Shown in pieces: positions 16,356 to 25,099 of a stretch of 64,000 bases of DNA. Source of the DNA: Desulfobacter sp. (GTDB taxonomy: Bacteria > Desulfobacterota > Desulfobacteria > Desulfobacterales > Desulfobacteraceae); NCBI GenBank assembly GCA_028768525.1, contig CP054837.1, forward strand, positions 4,088,001-4,152,000, in the 5' to 3' direction. Both the position numbers and the translations under genes were made by a program. The notes beneath the pieces were generated by a model. The model did not search any database. It was not told where the DNA came from and was given only the letters and a program-made list of their open reading frames with translations. How positions within the stretch are numbered: position 1 is the stretch's first letter; every line of letters begins with the position of its first letter.

Positions 16356-16784
16356 TTACCTCCCCCTTATTATGTCTAGGTATTGAGATATATTATTTGT
16401 TTTTTTCATGGCCTGCCGGCGCCTGGAAATCTGTTCCAGGACTTCCAGAATTTCTGCTTCTCCGGTGTCCGCCGATCCGATGAAGCTTGGATGCAATTGC
16501 AGCCCCCGGGTGACGGCACGGCGGGAATCGGGGCCGGAGAGCATAAGAATCAGTTTTTTATTGTCGAGAAAAGAAGCCAGGCTGAATAAGTTTTCCAGAT
16601 CCCTTTCATCCTTGATAAAGATAACCAGGACATCAATATTGTTCAGCGGACGGCCCACCGCCCCTTCAAGTTCAGCCATGCTCCCCGAACCGGTGATCCG
16701 GATGCCGGGAAGCCGGTTCTGGATCTTGGCGCCGAGAACTGCGGCCTCTTTTTTTGCGGTGTCTGCATGAATCAGTATTTTCAT
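16356..16784 (-). CDS. Small receiver-like (alpha/beta) protein co-transcribed with a chemoreceptor
   Basis: A 142-residue soluble protein of unknown function. Alternating hydrophobic strands and helices (MKILIHAD; IRITGSG; IDVLVIFIKD; KKLILMLSG; PSFIGSA; then helix EILEVLEQISRRR) match the order of a CheY-like receiver fold, but the acidic pocket DD and phosphorylatable Asp after strand 3 are not evident (IFIKDERD instead). It may be a pseudo-receiver or another Rossmann-like sensor. The start at 16784 is preceded by AAGGACGGTAAA; ten more codons are open upstream. Only 2 bp separate its stop from the chemoreceptor's start, so the pair probably works together. Confidence 0.65.
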   Translation of the reverse strand: MKILIHADTAKKEAAVLGAKIQNRLPGIRITGSGSMAELEGAVGRPLNNIDVLVIFIKDERDLENLFSLASFLDNKKLILMLSGPDSRRAVTRGLQLHPSFIGSADTGEAEILEVLEQISRRRQAMKKTNNISQYLDIIRGR

Positions 16785-16821
16785 TTTACCGTCCTTATCT
16801 TTGGATGTTGCCAAGATTCAG

Positions 16822-16837
16822 AGCAGAAATTGTGCCA
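16822..16837 (-). promoter_or_regulatory. Sigma-54 (-24/-12) promoter of the chemoreceptor unit
   Basis: On the minus strand the sequence is TGGCACAATTTCTGCT. GG and GC are separated by exactly 10 bases, the invariant sigma-54 spacing, and TGGCAC is the consensus -24 box. The GC is about 40 bp upstream of the start at 16784. Transcription would need an enhancer-binding protein. Confidence 0.7.
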
Positions 16838-16923
16838 GAAGTAGGGTGTTGTTGAAATTTTAAATAATTTTAATGGGTTATTTGTCTGGACGGCGGGCGG
16901 GGGCTTTAGGATGCCAATCTTGA

Positions 16924-16964
16924 TTCCTATAAATAGGAAAGGTTTCATTCCTGAAAATAGGAAT
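16924..16964. promoter_or_regulatory. Tandem palindromes, probable enhancer (UAS) for the sigma-54 promoter
   Basis: TTCCTATAAATAGGAA (16924-16939) is a perfect palindrome; ATTCCT (16947-16952) and AGGAAT (16959-16964) form a second site with the same half-sites, 24 bp centre to centre. They lie about 90-130 bp upstream of the -24/-12 element, the normal position for enhancer-binding protein sites. They are also upstream of the divergent TonB receptor. Confidence 0.5.
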
Positions 16965-17129
16965 GGGGGGGCGGATTCCGATGAATTGGAAGCGCCTTTT
17001 ACCCCTTGACAAAACCCAGATGATTTTTTAAATCCAGAAAACCATATTGTCATGAAGACAATTAATGTAGATTAAAAATTGTTTATTATGATCAGGGCGG
17101 CAGCGAACCGGTCTGGTCCGAAATCAGCG

Positions 17130-17274
17130 AACCATGAAGGCGCTCCCCGGTGAACCGGGAGGAGATGTTTTCATGGTTTTTTTATTGGAAAACGGGGCAG
17201 CCGGACCCCGGCCAGGAATGCGGCTGCCCCGCCATCGCGGTAATTGCCTTCTGAAAAATGCTAAGACGGCAATT
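17130..17274 (+). ncRNA. Structured leader upstream of the TonB receptor, possible riboswitch
   Basis: Three consecutive stems precede the receptor gene. AACCATGAA (17130-17138) pairs with TTCATGGTT (17170-17178) and encloses a CUCCCCGG-UGAA-CCGGGAG hairpin. CGGGGCAGCCG (17193-17203) pairs perfectly with CGGCTGCCCCG (17221-17231). AATTGCC (17242-17248) pairs with GGCAATT (17268-17274). The arrangement suggests a structured 5' UTR. The B12-box and FMN, TPP and Moco signatures were not found, so the class is unassigned. A TATACT at 17281-17286 might be a -10 element, in which case the stems would lie upstream of transcription. Confidence 0.4.
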
Positions 17275-17359
17275 GACTTTTATACTATGCCTGATCTGTG
17301 CAGAGGTCAATTCGTTCGGCGTTTTTCCAGGAGGCGTACCGGCCCAAAGGAGAATCTTG

Positions 17360-19447
17360 ATGAATACCCTGACCCGTTGTTTGTTGTATCACGCTCTCAT
17401 GCTCCTGATCTGGATGATCCCCGCTTTGCCGGCATTTGCCGACGGCCAGGAGACACAAAAGGTTTCCCCCCAATCCGGTTATGACATGGGGGAGATGGTA
17501 ATAACCGCCACCCGGTTTCCCGTACCCGTTGACAAGGTGGCTGGAAAAATCGAAGTCATCACGGCCAAGGATATTGAGTCCCTTCCCTTTGAACGGGTGG
17601 ACGACCTCCTCGGCTATGTTACCGGCGTGACCGCAGACAGAACCGATCATATTTTCTCCCTCTCACCCCGGGTTTCCCTAAGGGGGCTGGGCGGCAATGT
17701 CCCGGGTCGGACCCTGGTGCTTATCGACGGCCAGCCGGCCTCCACCGGTGATACCGGAAATATGAGGTGGAACCGTATCAATACAGCGGATATACAGCGC
17801 ATTGAAATTTTTAAGGGCCCCGGATCATCGGTTTACGGTTCCAATGCCATGGGCGGCGTCATCAATATCATTACCCGGCGCCCTGACAAAAATGTTGAGG
17901 GGTCGGCCTCTGTGGGATACGGTACTTATAACACGCGCAAGGGCTCGGCCCGTCTGGCCGGGCGCCAGGCAAAGGATTCCGGATTTTACGGACAGGTGGC
18001 GGCCACGGGCCTTAAAAGCGACGGTTTTACCTCCCTTACCTCATCATCCAGCCATTACGACAACCGCATCGACCGGTTTGTGGAGGAGTTTACTCTAAAT
18101 ACCAAGGCCGGATATCAGTTCAGCCCCGGCCAGTCCCTTGAACTGGGATTCTCCTATTTTGATGACGCCAGGGGTGAAGGATACCGCTATAACCTGGAAG
18201 ACGGCTCCAGCCGGGATTTTGACACCAACAGCGCCAACCTGCTCTATAAGCTGGAAAAAGGAGACTGGCAGATCAGGGCCGGCGGTTTTTACCAGAAGGA
18301 GGACTATTTCTATCACCGGGATTTTAGCGACATTGACGATGTATATACGGTCAGTTCCGACAGGGAGGACTTCGGTTCCGCCATCAGCCTGTCCAGGGCG
18401 CTGGGTACGGCTCATTCCCTGACCTTCGGGGTTGACACCCGCTTTTCCAGCGTGGACGCCATAGATGATTATGATACCTCCGACCAGTTTGCCGCCAACA
18501 AAGGTGAGCTGGACCAGTACGCCGTCTATGTCCAGGACCAGTATACGGCCATGTCGGACCGCCTGATCCTTACGGCAGGGTTGAGGTTTGACCAGGTACG
18601 GTTTCACAGCGGCAGCTACCAGTCCAATTCAGGCGCATTCAGTGCGCTTTCCGGGGATATGGATAGCAACTCCTGGAGTGCATTCTCCCCCAAACTTGCG
18701 GCCCGTTACCATGTCACCCCGGACTTCAGCCTTTATACCTCCTATTCCAGGGGATTCAGGGCGCCGATCCTTGATGCCCTGTGCCGGTACGGCATATTCC
18801 ACGGGCGGTTTTACGACGCCAACCCGGACCTTGAAAACGAAACCATCGATACATTTGAAATCGGCGCGGACTCCTCCTTTGTGGATAACCGGCTCAACCT
18901 TTCCATTTCCGCCTTTTATTCCAGGGGTAAGGATTTCATCTACAGCGTGGACACCGGTGCGACCCGGTTCCTCTGGGGGAAAAACCGCTCGGTCTACCTG
19001 ATGGAAAACGCCAGCGAGGTACGGATCACAGGTCTTGAAGCCGATGTGGATTTCACAATCTGCCCCGGCGTCAAACTCTTTGCCGGATATGCATTCAACG
19101 ACTCGGTCATCGATACCTTTGATAAGCGGCCCGACCTTGAGAACAAGCAGCTGGAGTATGTTCCGAGGCATTCCGGGCATGCAGGCCTGCAATGGCTGAA
19201 CCCAGTGGTCAATATCAGTGCGGTCCTCCGCCATGTGGGCACCCAGTATTCCGACGACCAGAATACGGAAAAACTCAACGCCTATAAAACCGTGAATCTG
19301 AAATTCTGGCGGGAGCTTGCCTGCATTACCCCGGGCCTTAAAGCGACGTTGACCCTCCAGAACCTGCTGGACGAAGAATACCTGGTCAGTGACGATGATA
19401 AAGGGCCGGGGCGGTTTATAATGGCTGAACTCAGTTACCAGTTTTAG
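17360..19447 (+). CDS. TonB-dependent outer-membrane receptor (BtuB/siderophore type)
   Basis: A 695-residue outer-membrane receptor for energised uptake of a large nutrient (siderophore, cobalamin or similar). The signal peptide ends at AFA (about residue 27). The TonB-box region DMGEMVITATR is at 43-53. The plug domain follows, with RVSLRGLGGNVPGRTLVLIDGQ and RIEIFKGPGSSVYGSNAMGGVINI. The beta-barrel extends to the terminal aromatic residue in LSYQF, the outer-membrane insertion signal. Size and plug sequence fit the BtuB-like group. The start at 17360 has AAAGGAG nine bases upstream; the 34 open codons before it are not used. It is monocistronic, with a hairpin after the stop and a structured leader in front. 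No TonB/ExbBD or ABC partner is adjacent, so the substrate is not defined. Confidence 0.9.
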   Translation: MNTLTRCLLYHALMLLIWMIPALPAFADGQETQKVSPQSGYDMGEMVITATRFPVPVDKVAGKIEVITAKDIESLPFERVDDLLGYVTGVTADRTDHIFSLSPRVSLRGLGGNVPGRTLVLIDGQPASTGDTGNMRWNRINTADIQRIEIFKGPGSSVYGSNAMGGVINIITRRPDKNVEGSASVGYGTYNTRKGSARLAGRQAKDSGFYGQVAATGLKSDGFTSLTSSSSHYDNRIDRFVEEFTLNTKAGYQFSPGQSLELGFSYFDDARGEGYRYNLEDGSSRDFDTNSANLLYKLEKGDWQIRAGGFYQKEDYFYHRDFSDIDDVYTVSSDREDFGSAISLSRALGTAHSLTFGVDTRFSSVDAIDDYDTSDQFAANKGELDQYAVYVQDQYTAMSDRLILTAGLRFDQVRFHSGSYQSNSGAFSALSGDMDSNSWSAFSPKLAARYHVTPDFSLYTSYSRGFRAPILDALCRYGIFHGRFYDANPDLENETIDTFEIGADSSFVDNRLNLSISAFYSRGKDFIYSVDTGATRFLWGKNRSVYLMENASEVRITGLEADVDFTICPGVKLFAGYAFNDSVIDTFDKRPDLENKQLEYVPRHSGHAGLQWLNPVVNISAVLRHVGTQYSDDQNTEKLNAYKTVNLKFWRELACITPGLKATLTLQNLLDEEYLVSDDDKGPGRFIMAELSYQF

Positions 19448-19462
19448 CCGCCAAACCTTAAT

Positions 19463-19511
19463 GAACCGGAAAATGCAAAGCCGGACAGGTCCGGTGCGGA
19501 TTTTCCGGTTC
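19463..19511 (+). terminator. Hairpin downstream of the TonB receptor
   Basis: A perfect 12-bp stem GAACCGGAAAAT (19463-19474) / ATTTTCCGGTTC (19500-19511), with an internal CCGGAC-AG-GTCCGG hairpin. It lies 16 bp after the receptor stop codon. There is no U-tract after it, so it may terminate inefficiently or stabilise the 3' end. Confidence 0.5.
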
Positions 19512-19634
19512 AGGCAGAATCCTGCGCCCTGGGCGGTATGTATTTAAACCGTTTCCAGGTCGCTTTCCGGTGGGCATGGTTTAATTAATTATTTGCAGAG
19601 TGAAAATGAGTCTGTGGAAAACAGTCCGGATCCG

Positions 19635-21038
19635 CTATTCTGAAGAACCGAATCCTGGGATGCCGTGTTTGGCCAGCAGGCCATACAGCCGTGACTGGGA
19701 GATGCCCGAGGTGTGGCAGGCGGCTTTCCTGTCCCCCTTTGACCGGTTCAGCAATTCTTTGAGATAGGTTTTTTCCGCCCGGTCGCGGTAAGTGGATAGC
19801 GTGGGCAGGGGCAGGTCCGGGTCAAGGGCGTCCGGGACGGCTGGGTCTGTCTCCCTGGAGGAATCGTTGAATTTCAGGCCGGCCACCCGGTATTCCGGGG
19901 GCAGGTGCTTGGGAAAGATCGTGGGGTCCGCACCGGCGGAGGCCAGGACATATTCCAGGAGATTTACCAGCTCCCGGACGTTTCCGGGCCAGGGATGGGC
20001 GGCCAATGCATCCAGAAAGCTTCTGGAGAGGGCTTTGGGAGGCATGTTATAGCGGGCCGCCAGTTCATGGATTTTTTTCAGGGCAATCTCTTCAATGTCA
20101 TCTCCCCGTTCCCGCAGGGGCGGCAGGGTGATGGTCATGGTCCGGATCCGGTAAAGCAGATCCTTTCTGAACAGGTCCCGGGTCACCAGTTCATCCAGGT
20201 TCAGGTGGGTGGCGGCAATGAGGCGTATGTCTACGGGGATTTCCCTGGTGCTGCCCACAGGGCGGACCGTCCGTTCCTGGAGGGTCCTCAGCAGGGACCG
20301 CTGGGCGGGAAGGGGCAGGTCCCCCACCTCGTCCAGCATGAGGGTGCCCCGGTCCGCCCGGGTGATCAGCCCCTCCTGGTCTTTGCCGGCCCCGGTGAAG
20401 GCGCCTTTTGCATGGCCGAATAGGGTGCTTTCCACCAGGGTGTCGGGCAGGGCCCCGCAGTCCACGGCCACAAAGGGGCGGCCGGCCCGGGGGCTGTTGT
20501 CGTGGACGGCCCTGGCAAATAATTCCTTTCCCGTGCCGGTTTCCCCGGTGATGAGTACGCTGACATCTGTGGCCGCGGCCTTGGCCACCTCTTCCAGGCA
20601 TTTCTCAAGGACCGGGGAGGCGCCGATGATATCTTTGCGGACCAGGGGGACCGGGTGGCTCTCCGTTTGTTTTTCCTTGCGGTATTCAAGGGCCCTGGTG
20701 ATGGGCAGGGTGACTTCGTTGAGGAGAAAGGGTTTCTGGACATAATCCCAGGCATTGTATTTAAAGGCCAGCTCCGCGCCCCCGGCATCTCCTGTGCCGG
20801 TGACGATGATCACCTCCGGCGGGTCGGGGAGGGCGGTCAGTTCGGGCATGAAGCCCAGGCCGTTGCCGTCGGGAAGATCCAGGTCTAAAAGCACCAGGTC
20901 AAAGCTGCGGGCGGCGATCTCCTTGCGGGCCTCTCCCAGGGTATTGGCTGTTTTGAATTCAAGGCCCATATCCTTGAGAAGCTCTGTGAAAAAGAGGCAG
21001 ATCTTTGTATCATCGTCAATAACCAATACCCGGCTCAT
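19635..21038 (-). CDS. NtrC-family sigma-54-dependent response regulator
   Basis: A 467-residue enhancer-binding response regulator. The receiver (1-120) has the acidic pair DDD (8-10), phosphoacceptor Asp52 and Lys102. The AAA+ domain (about 135-375) contains Walker A GETGTGKE (165-172), the sigma-54 contact loop GAFTGA (212-217) and Walker B LMLDEV. A Fis-type HTH is at the C-terminus (about 425-460). Its ATG overlaps the stop of the hybrid kinase gene upstream, so it is the cognate output of that kinase. It is the only enhancer-binding protein in the window, hence a candidate activator of the sigma-54 promoter at 16.8 kb, though that link is inference. Confidence 0.93.
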   Translation of the reverse strand: MSRVLVIDDDTKICLFFTELLKDMGLEFKTANTLGEARKEIAARSFDLVLLDLDLPDGNGLGFMPELTALPDPPEVIIVTGTGDAGGAELAFKYNAWDYVQKPFLLNEVTLPITRALEYRKEKQTESHPVPLVRKDIIGASPVLEKCLEEVAKAAATDVSVLITGETGTGKELFARAVHDNSPRAGRPFVAVDCGALPDTLVESTLFGHAKGAFTGAGKDQEGLITRADRGTLMLDEVGDLPLPAQRSLLRTLQERTVRPVGSTREIPVDIRLIAATHLNLDELVTRDLFRKDLLYRIRTMTITLPPLRERGDDIEEIALKKIHELAARYNMPPKALSRSFLDALAAHPWPGNVRELVNLLEYVLASAGADPTIFPKHLPPEYRVAGLKFNDSSRETDPAVPDALDPDLPLPTLSTYRDRAEKTYLKELLNRSKGDRKAACHTSGISQSRLYGLLAKHGIPGFGSSE

Positions 21039-23836
21039 GTCTGGTCTCCTCCTTTTCCCAGCGCCCGGGCCACGGCCTGGGACAATTCCCCGGCGATCAT
21101 GGGCTTCATGATCACATCCGCCAGACCCTTTTTCCGGATGCTGTCCCGGGTGATTTTTGCACTGAAACCCGTGCAGAGAATAATGGGAAGATCCGGCCGG
21201 ATTCTTTTGATCTCCTTGGCCAGTTCAAGCCCTGTCATTTTGGGCATGGTCAGGTCCGTGAGCACAAGGTCAAAATTCTCCGGATCATGGCTGAACCGCT
21301 CCAGGGCATCCAGGGCGGACTCAAATCCTTCTACCCCGTATCCCAGCTTCAATAACAAATGGGAACTCCATTGGATGATGCTGGGCTCATCATCCACCAG
21401 AAGGATCTGGCCCTTTCCCATCACAAGGGGGGCTTCTGAGGGGGCCTGGGTTTCTTCCAGGTCGGCCCGGTCCGGGAGCAAAAGGGTGAAACAGGTTTCC
21501 TTTCCCGGACTGCTTTTGACGGTGATGCTGCCGTCCATCTCCTTGACAATGCCGTAAACCAGGGCCAGTCCCATGCCCGTGCCTTCTCCCCGGACCTTTG
21601 TGGTAAAAAAAGGTTCAAATATTTTTTCCATCAGCTCTTTGGGAATGCCTTTGCCGGTATCTTTGACATCCAGGCGGATATAGGCGCCCGGGGAGAGTTC
21701 GCCTGCCCCTGCCATATCGTCGTTTGAAAGGGTGACGGCGTCCAGTTCAACCGTCAGGGTGCCGCCGGCCTCTTTCATGGCATGGGCGGCATTTGTGAAC
21801 AGATTCATGAAGACCTGGTGCATCTGGGTGGGGTCGGCCATGACCAGGCCGTCTTCGTAGTGGATGTGGCGGCGGATCTCAATGTCCGGCGTCAGGGAGG
21901 CCCTTACGAATTTCAGGCATTCTTTGACCAGGGGGGTAATGCGGACAGCGGTTTTGCTGACATCGGCCTTTCGGCTGAATGCCAGGATGTGCCGGACCAG
22001 GTCCCTGGCCCGGAGTCCGCCTGCGAGGACATTGTCAAGCTTGTGGCAGATGTCCGAATCCTTGTCCACCTTGAGTTTGGCCAGCTCCGTAAATCCGATG
22101 ATGGAGGATAGAATATTGTTGAAATCGTGGGCAATTCCGCCGGCAAGGGTGCCCAGCGCCTCCATTTTCTGGGTCTGCCTGAGCCGTTCTTCCAGTGCCT
22201 TTCGCTGGGAGATGTCCCGTGTGATGCCCAGCACCCGGTCCGGCTTGCCCGCGGCATCCCTGAGGATCCTCGCCTTTATTTCAACCCAGCTTTTGCTGCC
22301 GTCGGTTTTGACCATTTCAAGTTCAAGGATTTTATGGCGGTCCGGATCCACCCCGGGGTTGCCGTCCCTGGCAACTTCCGCGGCAATGGCGGCGGATGCC
22401 CGTTCAAAGGAAGCCGCTGTCATGTGTTTTCCCATCTCCATGCCTGAAAATTCATCGGGCTGGTATCCGTATAATTGGGCCATGGCCGGGCTGGCATAGG
22501 AAAAACACATGGAGGACAACTCCAGAATCCAGATGCCGTCCGTGGCATTGTCGGCCAGGAGCCGGTACCGTTCCTCACTTTCCTTGAGTTGTTTTTCGCT
22601 GCGGCTTTTCTGGATGATTTTCCACATACCGTCCATCATGAGCTGCAGCTGCCGGATATCGGATTCGTTGTAGGGGGCCTCCTTGTTGCCCACCCCGGCA
22701 AGGGCCACGATCTTGTCTCCGTCGAATACAGGGACGGTCAGCACCCGCTGAATGGGGATATGGCCATGGGGATACCCTTTTTTATTTTCATCCTCATGGG
22801 CGGGATAATCGTTGATCATCACCGGCTCCCTGGTTCTCACCGCATTTGTCCACAATCCGGTGTGTGCCAGCTCATAGATCCGCTGCTTGTCTTCCAGGGC
22901 ACACTCCTTCATGGCCTGCTCCGACCGGGTATTCAGGGTCAGCAGGGACTCGGATTTATTCATAAAGGCGATGAATCCGATCCGGCTCTGGGTCAGCTTG
23001 ATCCCCTCCTCAATGGCAAAATTGGTGATGGTTTCCGGGGATCTCCCGGCCAGGCGGTTGAGCTCCAGAAGTTTTTTCAGCCTCAGCTCTTCCAGGGCCT
23101 GGGCATTCTGGGCCGTGTTTTTCTTTTTTTCAATCCTGACCACCTGCACCGTGATATACAGGGAGAGGAGGATGATGAAGGCCAGGACGCCGGTGAATAT
23201 CCCCAGGAACTGACGAATGATGGACCCGATTTCTTCATTGATGTCATTTTCATATACCCCGGTGCCGATGATCCAGCCCCAGGGCTTAAACCCCCGGACA
23301 TAGGATATTTTGGGTTCCGATTCCCCGGCGGCGTCTTTCCACTGCCAGTGGTAGTTCACATATCCGCCCCCTTTGTTCATTACCATTTCCACCATGGCCA
23401 TGAAGAGATAGTTGCCCACGGCATCCTGGAATTCGGTGAGGTCCCGGCCTTCAAGTTCGGGGCGGTAGGGGTGCATGATCATGATGGGGTGGTAATCGTT
23501 GATCCAGAAATAATCCTTGCCTTCCGGGCCGTACCTGAGATGGCGGATCATGCGGATTGCTTCGCTGCGGGCCGTTTCCGGGGAGATCTCTTTGCGTTTT
23601 ATCCGGTTTTCATATTCGGCGAGCAGGCTGACGGCGGAATCGGTGAGGTGGCGGATGCTTTCCTTTTTTTGTTCCAGCAGCTGGTCTTTCTGGCTGGGGA
23701 TAAAGAAAAGGAATACGCTGACCAGAAAGATGATATAGGTCAGGTACAGGGGAATGAGTACCCTGAGGGAGCCGGTGATGATTTGCTGTTTTACACGGCT
23801 TTTGCCGTTCTGTTCCTGGCGGCCGGATACGCCCAT
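21035..23836 (-). CDS. Hybrid sensor histidine kinase: Cache, GAF, PAS, kinase, receiver
   Basis: A 933-residue membrane kinase. TM1 (about 25-46) and TM2 (about 208-230) enclose a Cache_2-type sensor (GPEGKDYFWINDYHPIMIMHP at 103-123; FKPWGWIIGTGVYENDI at 183-199). A GAF domain follows (about 255-405), then PAS (about 420-545), HisKA with His570 in GGIAHDFNNILSS, and an ATPase core (N-box FTNAAHA 680-686; DTGKGI 726-731; GTGMGLALV 752-760). The C-terminal receiver has Asp861 and Lys911. The start has AAAGGATATCA upstream. It is in one operon with an upstream family 3 binding protein and the downstream NtrC-type regulator, so ligand presentation, kinase and transcription output are all encoded together. 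Confidence 0.93.
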   Translation of the reverse strand: MGVSGRQEQNGKSRVKQQIITGSLRVLIPLYLTYIIFLVSVFLFFIPSQKDQLLEQKKESIRHLTDSAVSLLAEYENRIKRKEISPETARSEAIRMIRHLRYGPEGKDYFWINDYHPIMIMHPYRPELEGRDLTEFQDAVGNYLFMAMVEMVMNKGGGYVNYHWQWKDAAGESEPKISYVRGFKPWGWIIGTGVYENDINEEIGSIIRQFLGIFTGVLAFIILLSLYITVQVVRIEKKKNTAQNAQALEELRLKKLLELNRLAGRSPETITNFAIEEGIKLTQSRIGFIAFMNKSESLLTLNTRSEQAMKECALEDKQRIYELAHTGLWTNAVRTREPVMINDYPAHEDENKKGYPHGHIPIQRVLTVPVFDGDKIVALAGVGNKEAPYNESDIRQLQLMMDGMWKIIQKSRSEKQLKESEERYRLLADNATDGIWILELSSMCFSYASPAMAQLYGYQPDEFSGMEMGKHMTAASFERASAAIAAEVARDGNPGVDPDRHKILELEMVKTDGSKSWVEIKARILRDAAGKPDRVLGITRDISQRKALEERLRQTQKMEALGTLAGGIAHDFNNILSSIIGFTELAKLKVDKDSDICHKLDNVLAGGLRARDLVRHILAFSRKADVSKTAVRITPLVKECLKFVRASLTPDIEIRRHIHYEDGLVMADPTQMHQVFMNLFTNAAHAMKEAGGTLTVELDAVTLSNDDMAGAGELSPGAYIRLDVKDTGKGIPKELMEKIFEPFFTTKVRGEGTGMGLALVYGIVKEMDGSITVKSSPGKETCFTLLLPDRADLEETQAPSEAPLVMGKGQILLVDDEPSIIQWSSHLLLKLGYGVEGFESALDALERFSHDPENFDLVLTDLTMPKMTGLELAKEIKRIRPDLPIILCTGFSAKITRDSIRKKGLADVIMKPMIAGELSQAVARALGKGGDQT

Positions 23837-23936
23837 TGATATCCTTTGGGAAAATGGTGTCCTATAGATTAACCACTGCCGTATTGTACCATTCCTGCTA
23901 TCGGCGTCAAGGGCCGGCTGCAGGACGTTCGGACCG

Positions 23937-24791
23937 TCACTTCACAAGCAGCATGTCTGAATACATATCCAGAGCCGCCTTGGTTTCGCTGCTCATGAAG
24001 GGGTTGTCCAGTTTAAAGATCAGCCGCCGGCTCAGGTCCGTCCTCAGAATGGGGTCTTTATAATATCTGTTAAAGAGTCCGTCTAAGGTCTTGTTTTTAA
24101 TGATGAGGTCAAGCCCGCGCCGGAGTGTGTTCTGCAGTTCCGTATCCGAATGTTTCAAGAAAAGAAATACCGGGGCTTTGTAGGATAGTACGATTTTGGT
24201 ATCCACCATGACATTCAATTGCGGCCGTTTTTCAACCTCTGCCCATATTTCGTTCATGCCTAATGGGAATGCGTCAAACCTGTTTTTGTCCAGCATCTGC
24301 ATCAGTTTTTTATACTGCGCTGAACGGGCGACCTTGAATCCGGCCGATTCAAGGATATCGGCGTCGGGCCAGTCATGGCCCTGGCCGTAGCTGAATGCTT
24401 TGGCATCCGCCATTGTGGCAATGGCATGAAATTTTTCTTTATCTGCTTTACGGATGACCACCAGGCGCTGGCCCAGCATTCCCTTAAGCAGGGGGATGCG
24501 AATGACGCCCAAGCCCTGTTCCCGGGTTTTGGAGGTCATGGTCCAATAAATATCCAGTTCCCGGCCTTTCCGTAGCGTCTCCAGGGCACGGGCCTGCACC
24601 ATTTTTTTCTTGCATGGTTCAAGGCGGTAGGTGGTGGACGGATCTCCGGCCTTCAAGGCCTGGGCAATCACTTCCTTGATGTAGGGCGTCCAGGGTTCGG
24701 CCTCACTCAGGCTGTTATAATGCAGTGTTTTGCCGGCTGCCGTCGAAATACTCCCCATTACCAGTGCCGCAATCAGCAGATGTCTAATCAT
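23937..24791 (-). CDS. Periplasmic binding protein (SBP family 3-like) of a kinase operon
   Basis: A 284-residue secreted protein of the SBP_bac_3-like superfamily, with a signal peptide ending near STAAGK (about residue 20). It reads as a divergent amino-acid-binding-protein fold: TLHYNSLSEAEPWTPYIKEVI at the start, VVIRKADKEKFHAIATMADAKAFSYGQGHDW in the hinge region, and the C-terminal lobe with LILKLDN-like IFKLDNPFM. No transporter genes are adjacent; instead it is followed after about 100 bp by the hybrid kinase and its regulator. A sensory co-receptor role is inferred. The start has AAGGAGG upstream. Ligand unknown. Confidence 0.78.
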   Translation of the reverse strand: MIRHLLIAALVMGSISTAAGKTLHYNSLSEAEPWTPYIKEVIAQALKAGDPSTTYRLEPCKKKMVQARALETLRKGRELDIYWTMTSKTREQGLGVIRIPLLKGMLGQRLVVIRKADKEKFHAIATMADAKAFSYGQGHDWPDADILESAGFKVARSAQYKKLMQMLDKNRFDAFPLGMNEIWAEVEKRPQLNVMVDTKIVLSYKAPVFLFLKHSDTELQNTLRRGLDLIIKNKTLDGLFNRYYKDPILRTDLSRRLIFKLDNPFMSSETKAALDMYSDMLLVK

Positions 24792-25099
24792 GTTTTTCCC
24801 TCCTTCTTAATTTTTGCTGAACCAATGGGCGTGTGTACCCGTTGGCAAAATTTGAATGATCGGGGAAGAGCGATCGGGGGGGGCGCAGTCACAGCATTCT
24901 CTCTGACCGGCTGCCGCCTTGCAGCAGTCATAGCGGTCATCCGTATTCAGACACAGGAATAGGATATAATCGGTGGAATTTAATTATGCACAGATCCATT
25001 GGCTGCTGTAAACGTTTAAATTCTCTGCTCCGGGAAACCTGGGGATGGATAATTTTATCGGTGAGGGCGCTTAAGCGGGGGCAGAGGGCTGCCGGCGGT
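24792..25099. other. Intergenic region between yqeC and the SBP/kinase operon
   Basis: About 308 bp holding the promoter region of the SBP-kinase-regulator operon (minus strand) and the 3' flank of yqeC. A G-run (24877-24885) and the palindrome CGCTTAAGCG near 25070 are visible. No gene or clear terminator was recognised. Confidence 0.4.

Noticed and set aside
17130..17274. Cobalamin or Moco riboswitch upstream of the TonB receptor
   Set aside because: No B12-box or other characteristic conserved blocks could be found, so only an unclassified structured leader is claimed.
22475..23839. 454-codon plus-strand open frame
   Set aside because: Antisense to the Cache/GAF/PAS kinase, which has complete domain motifs on the minus strand.
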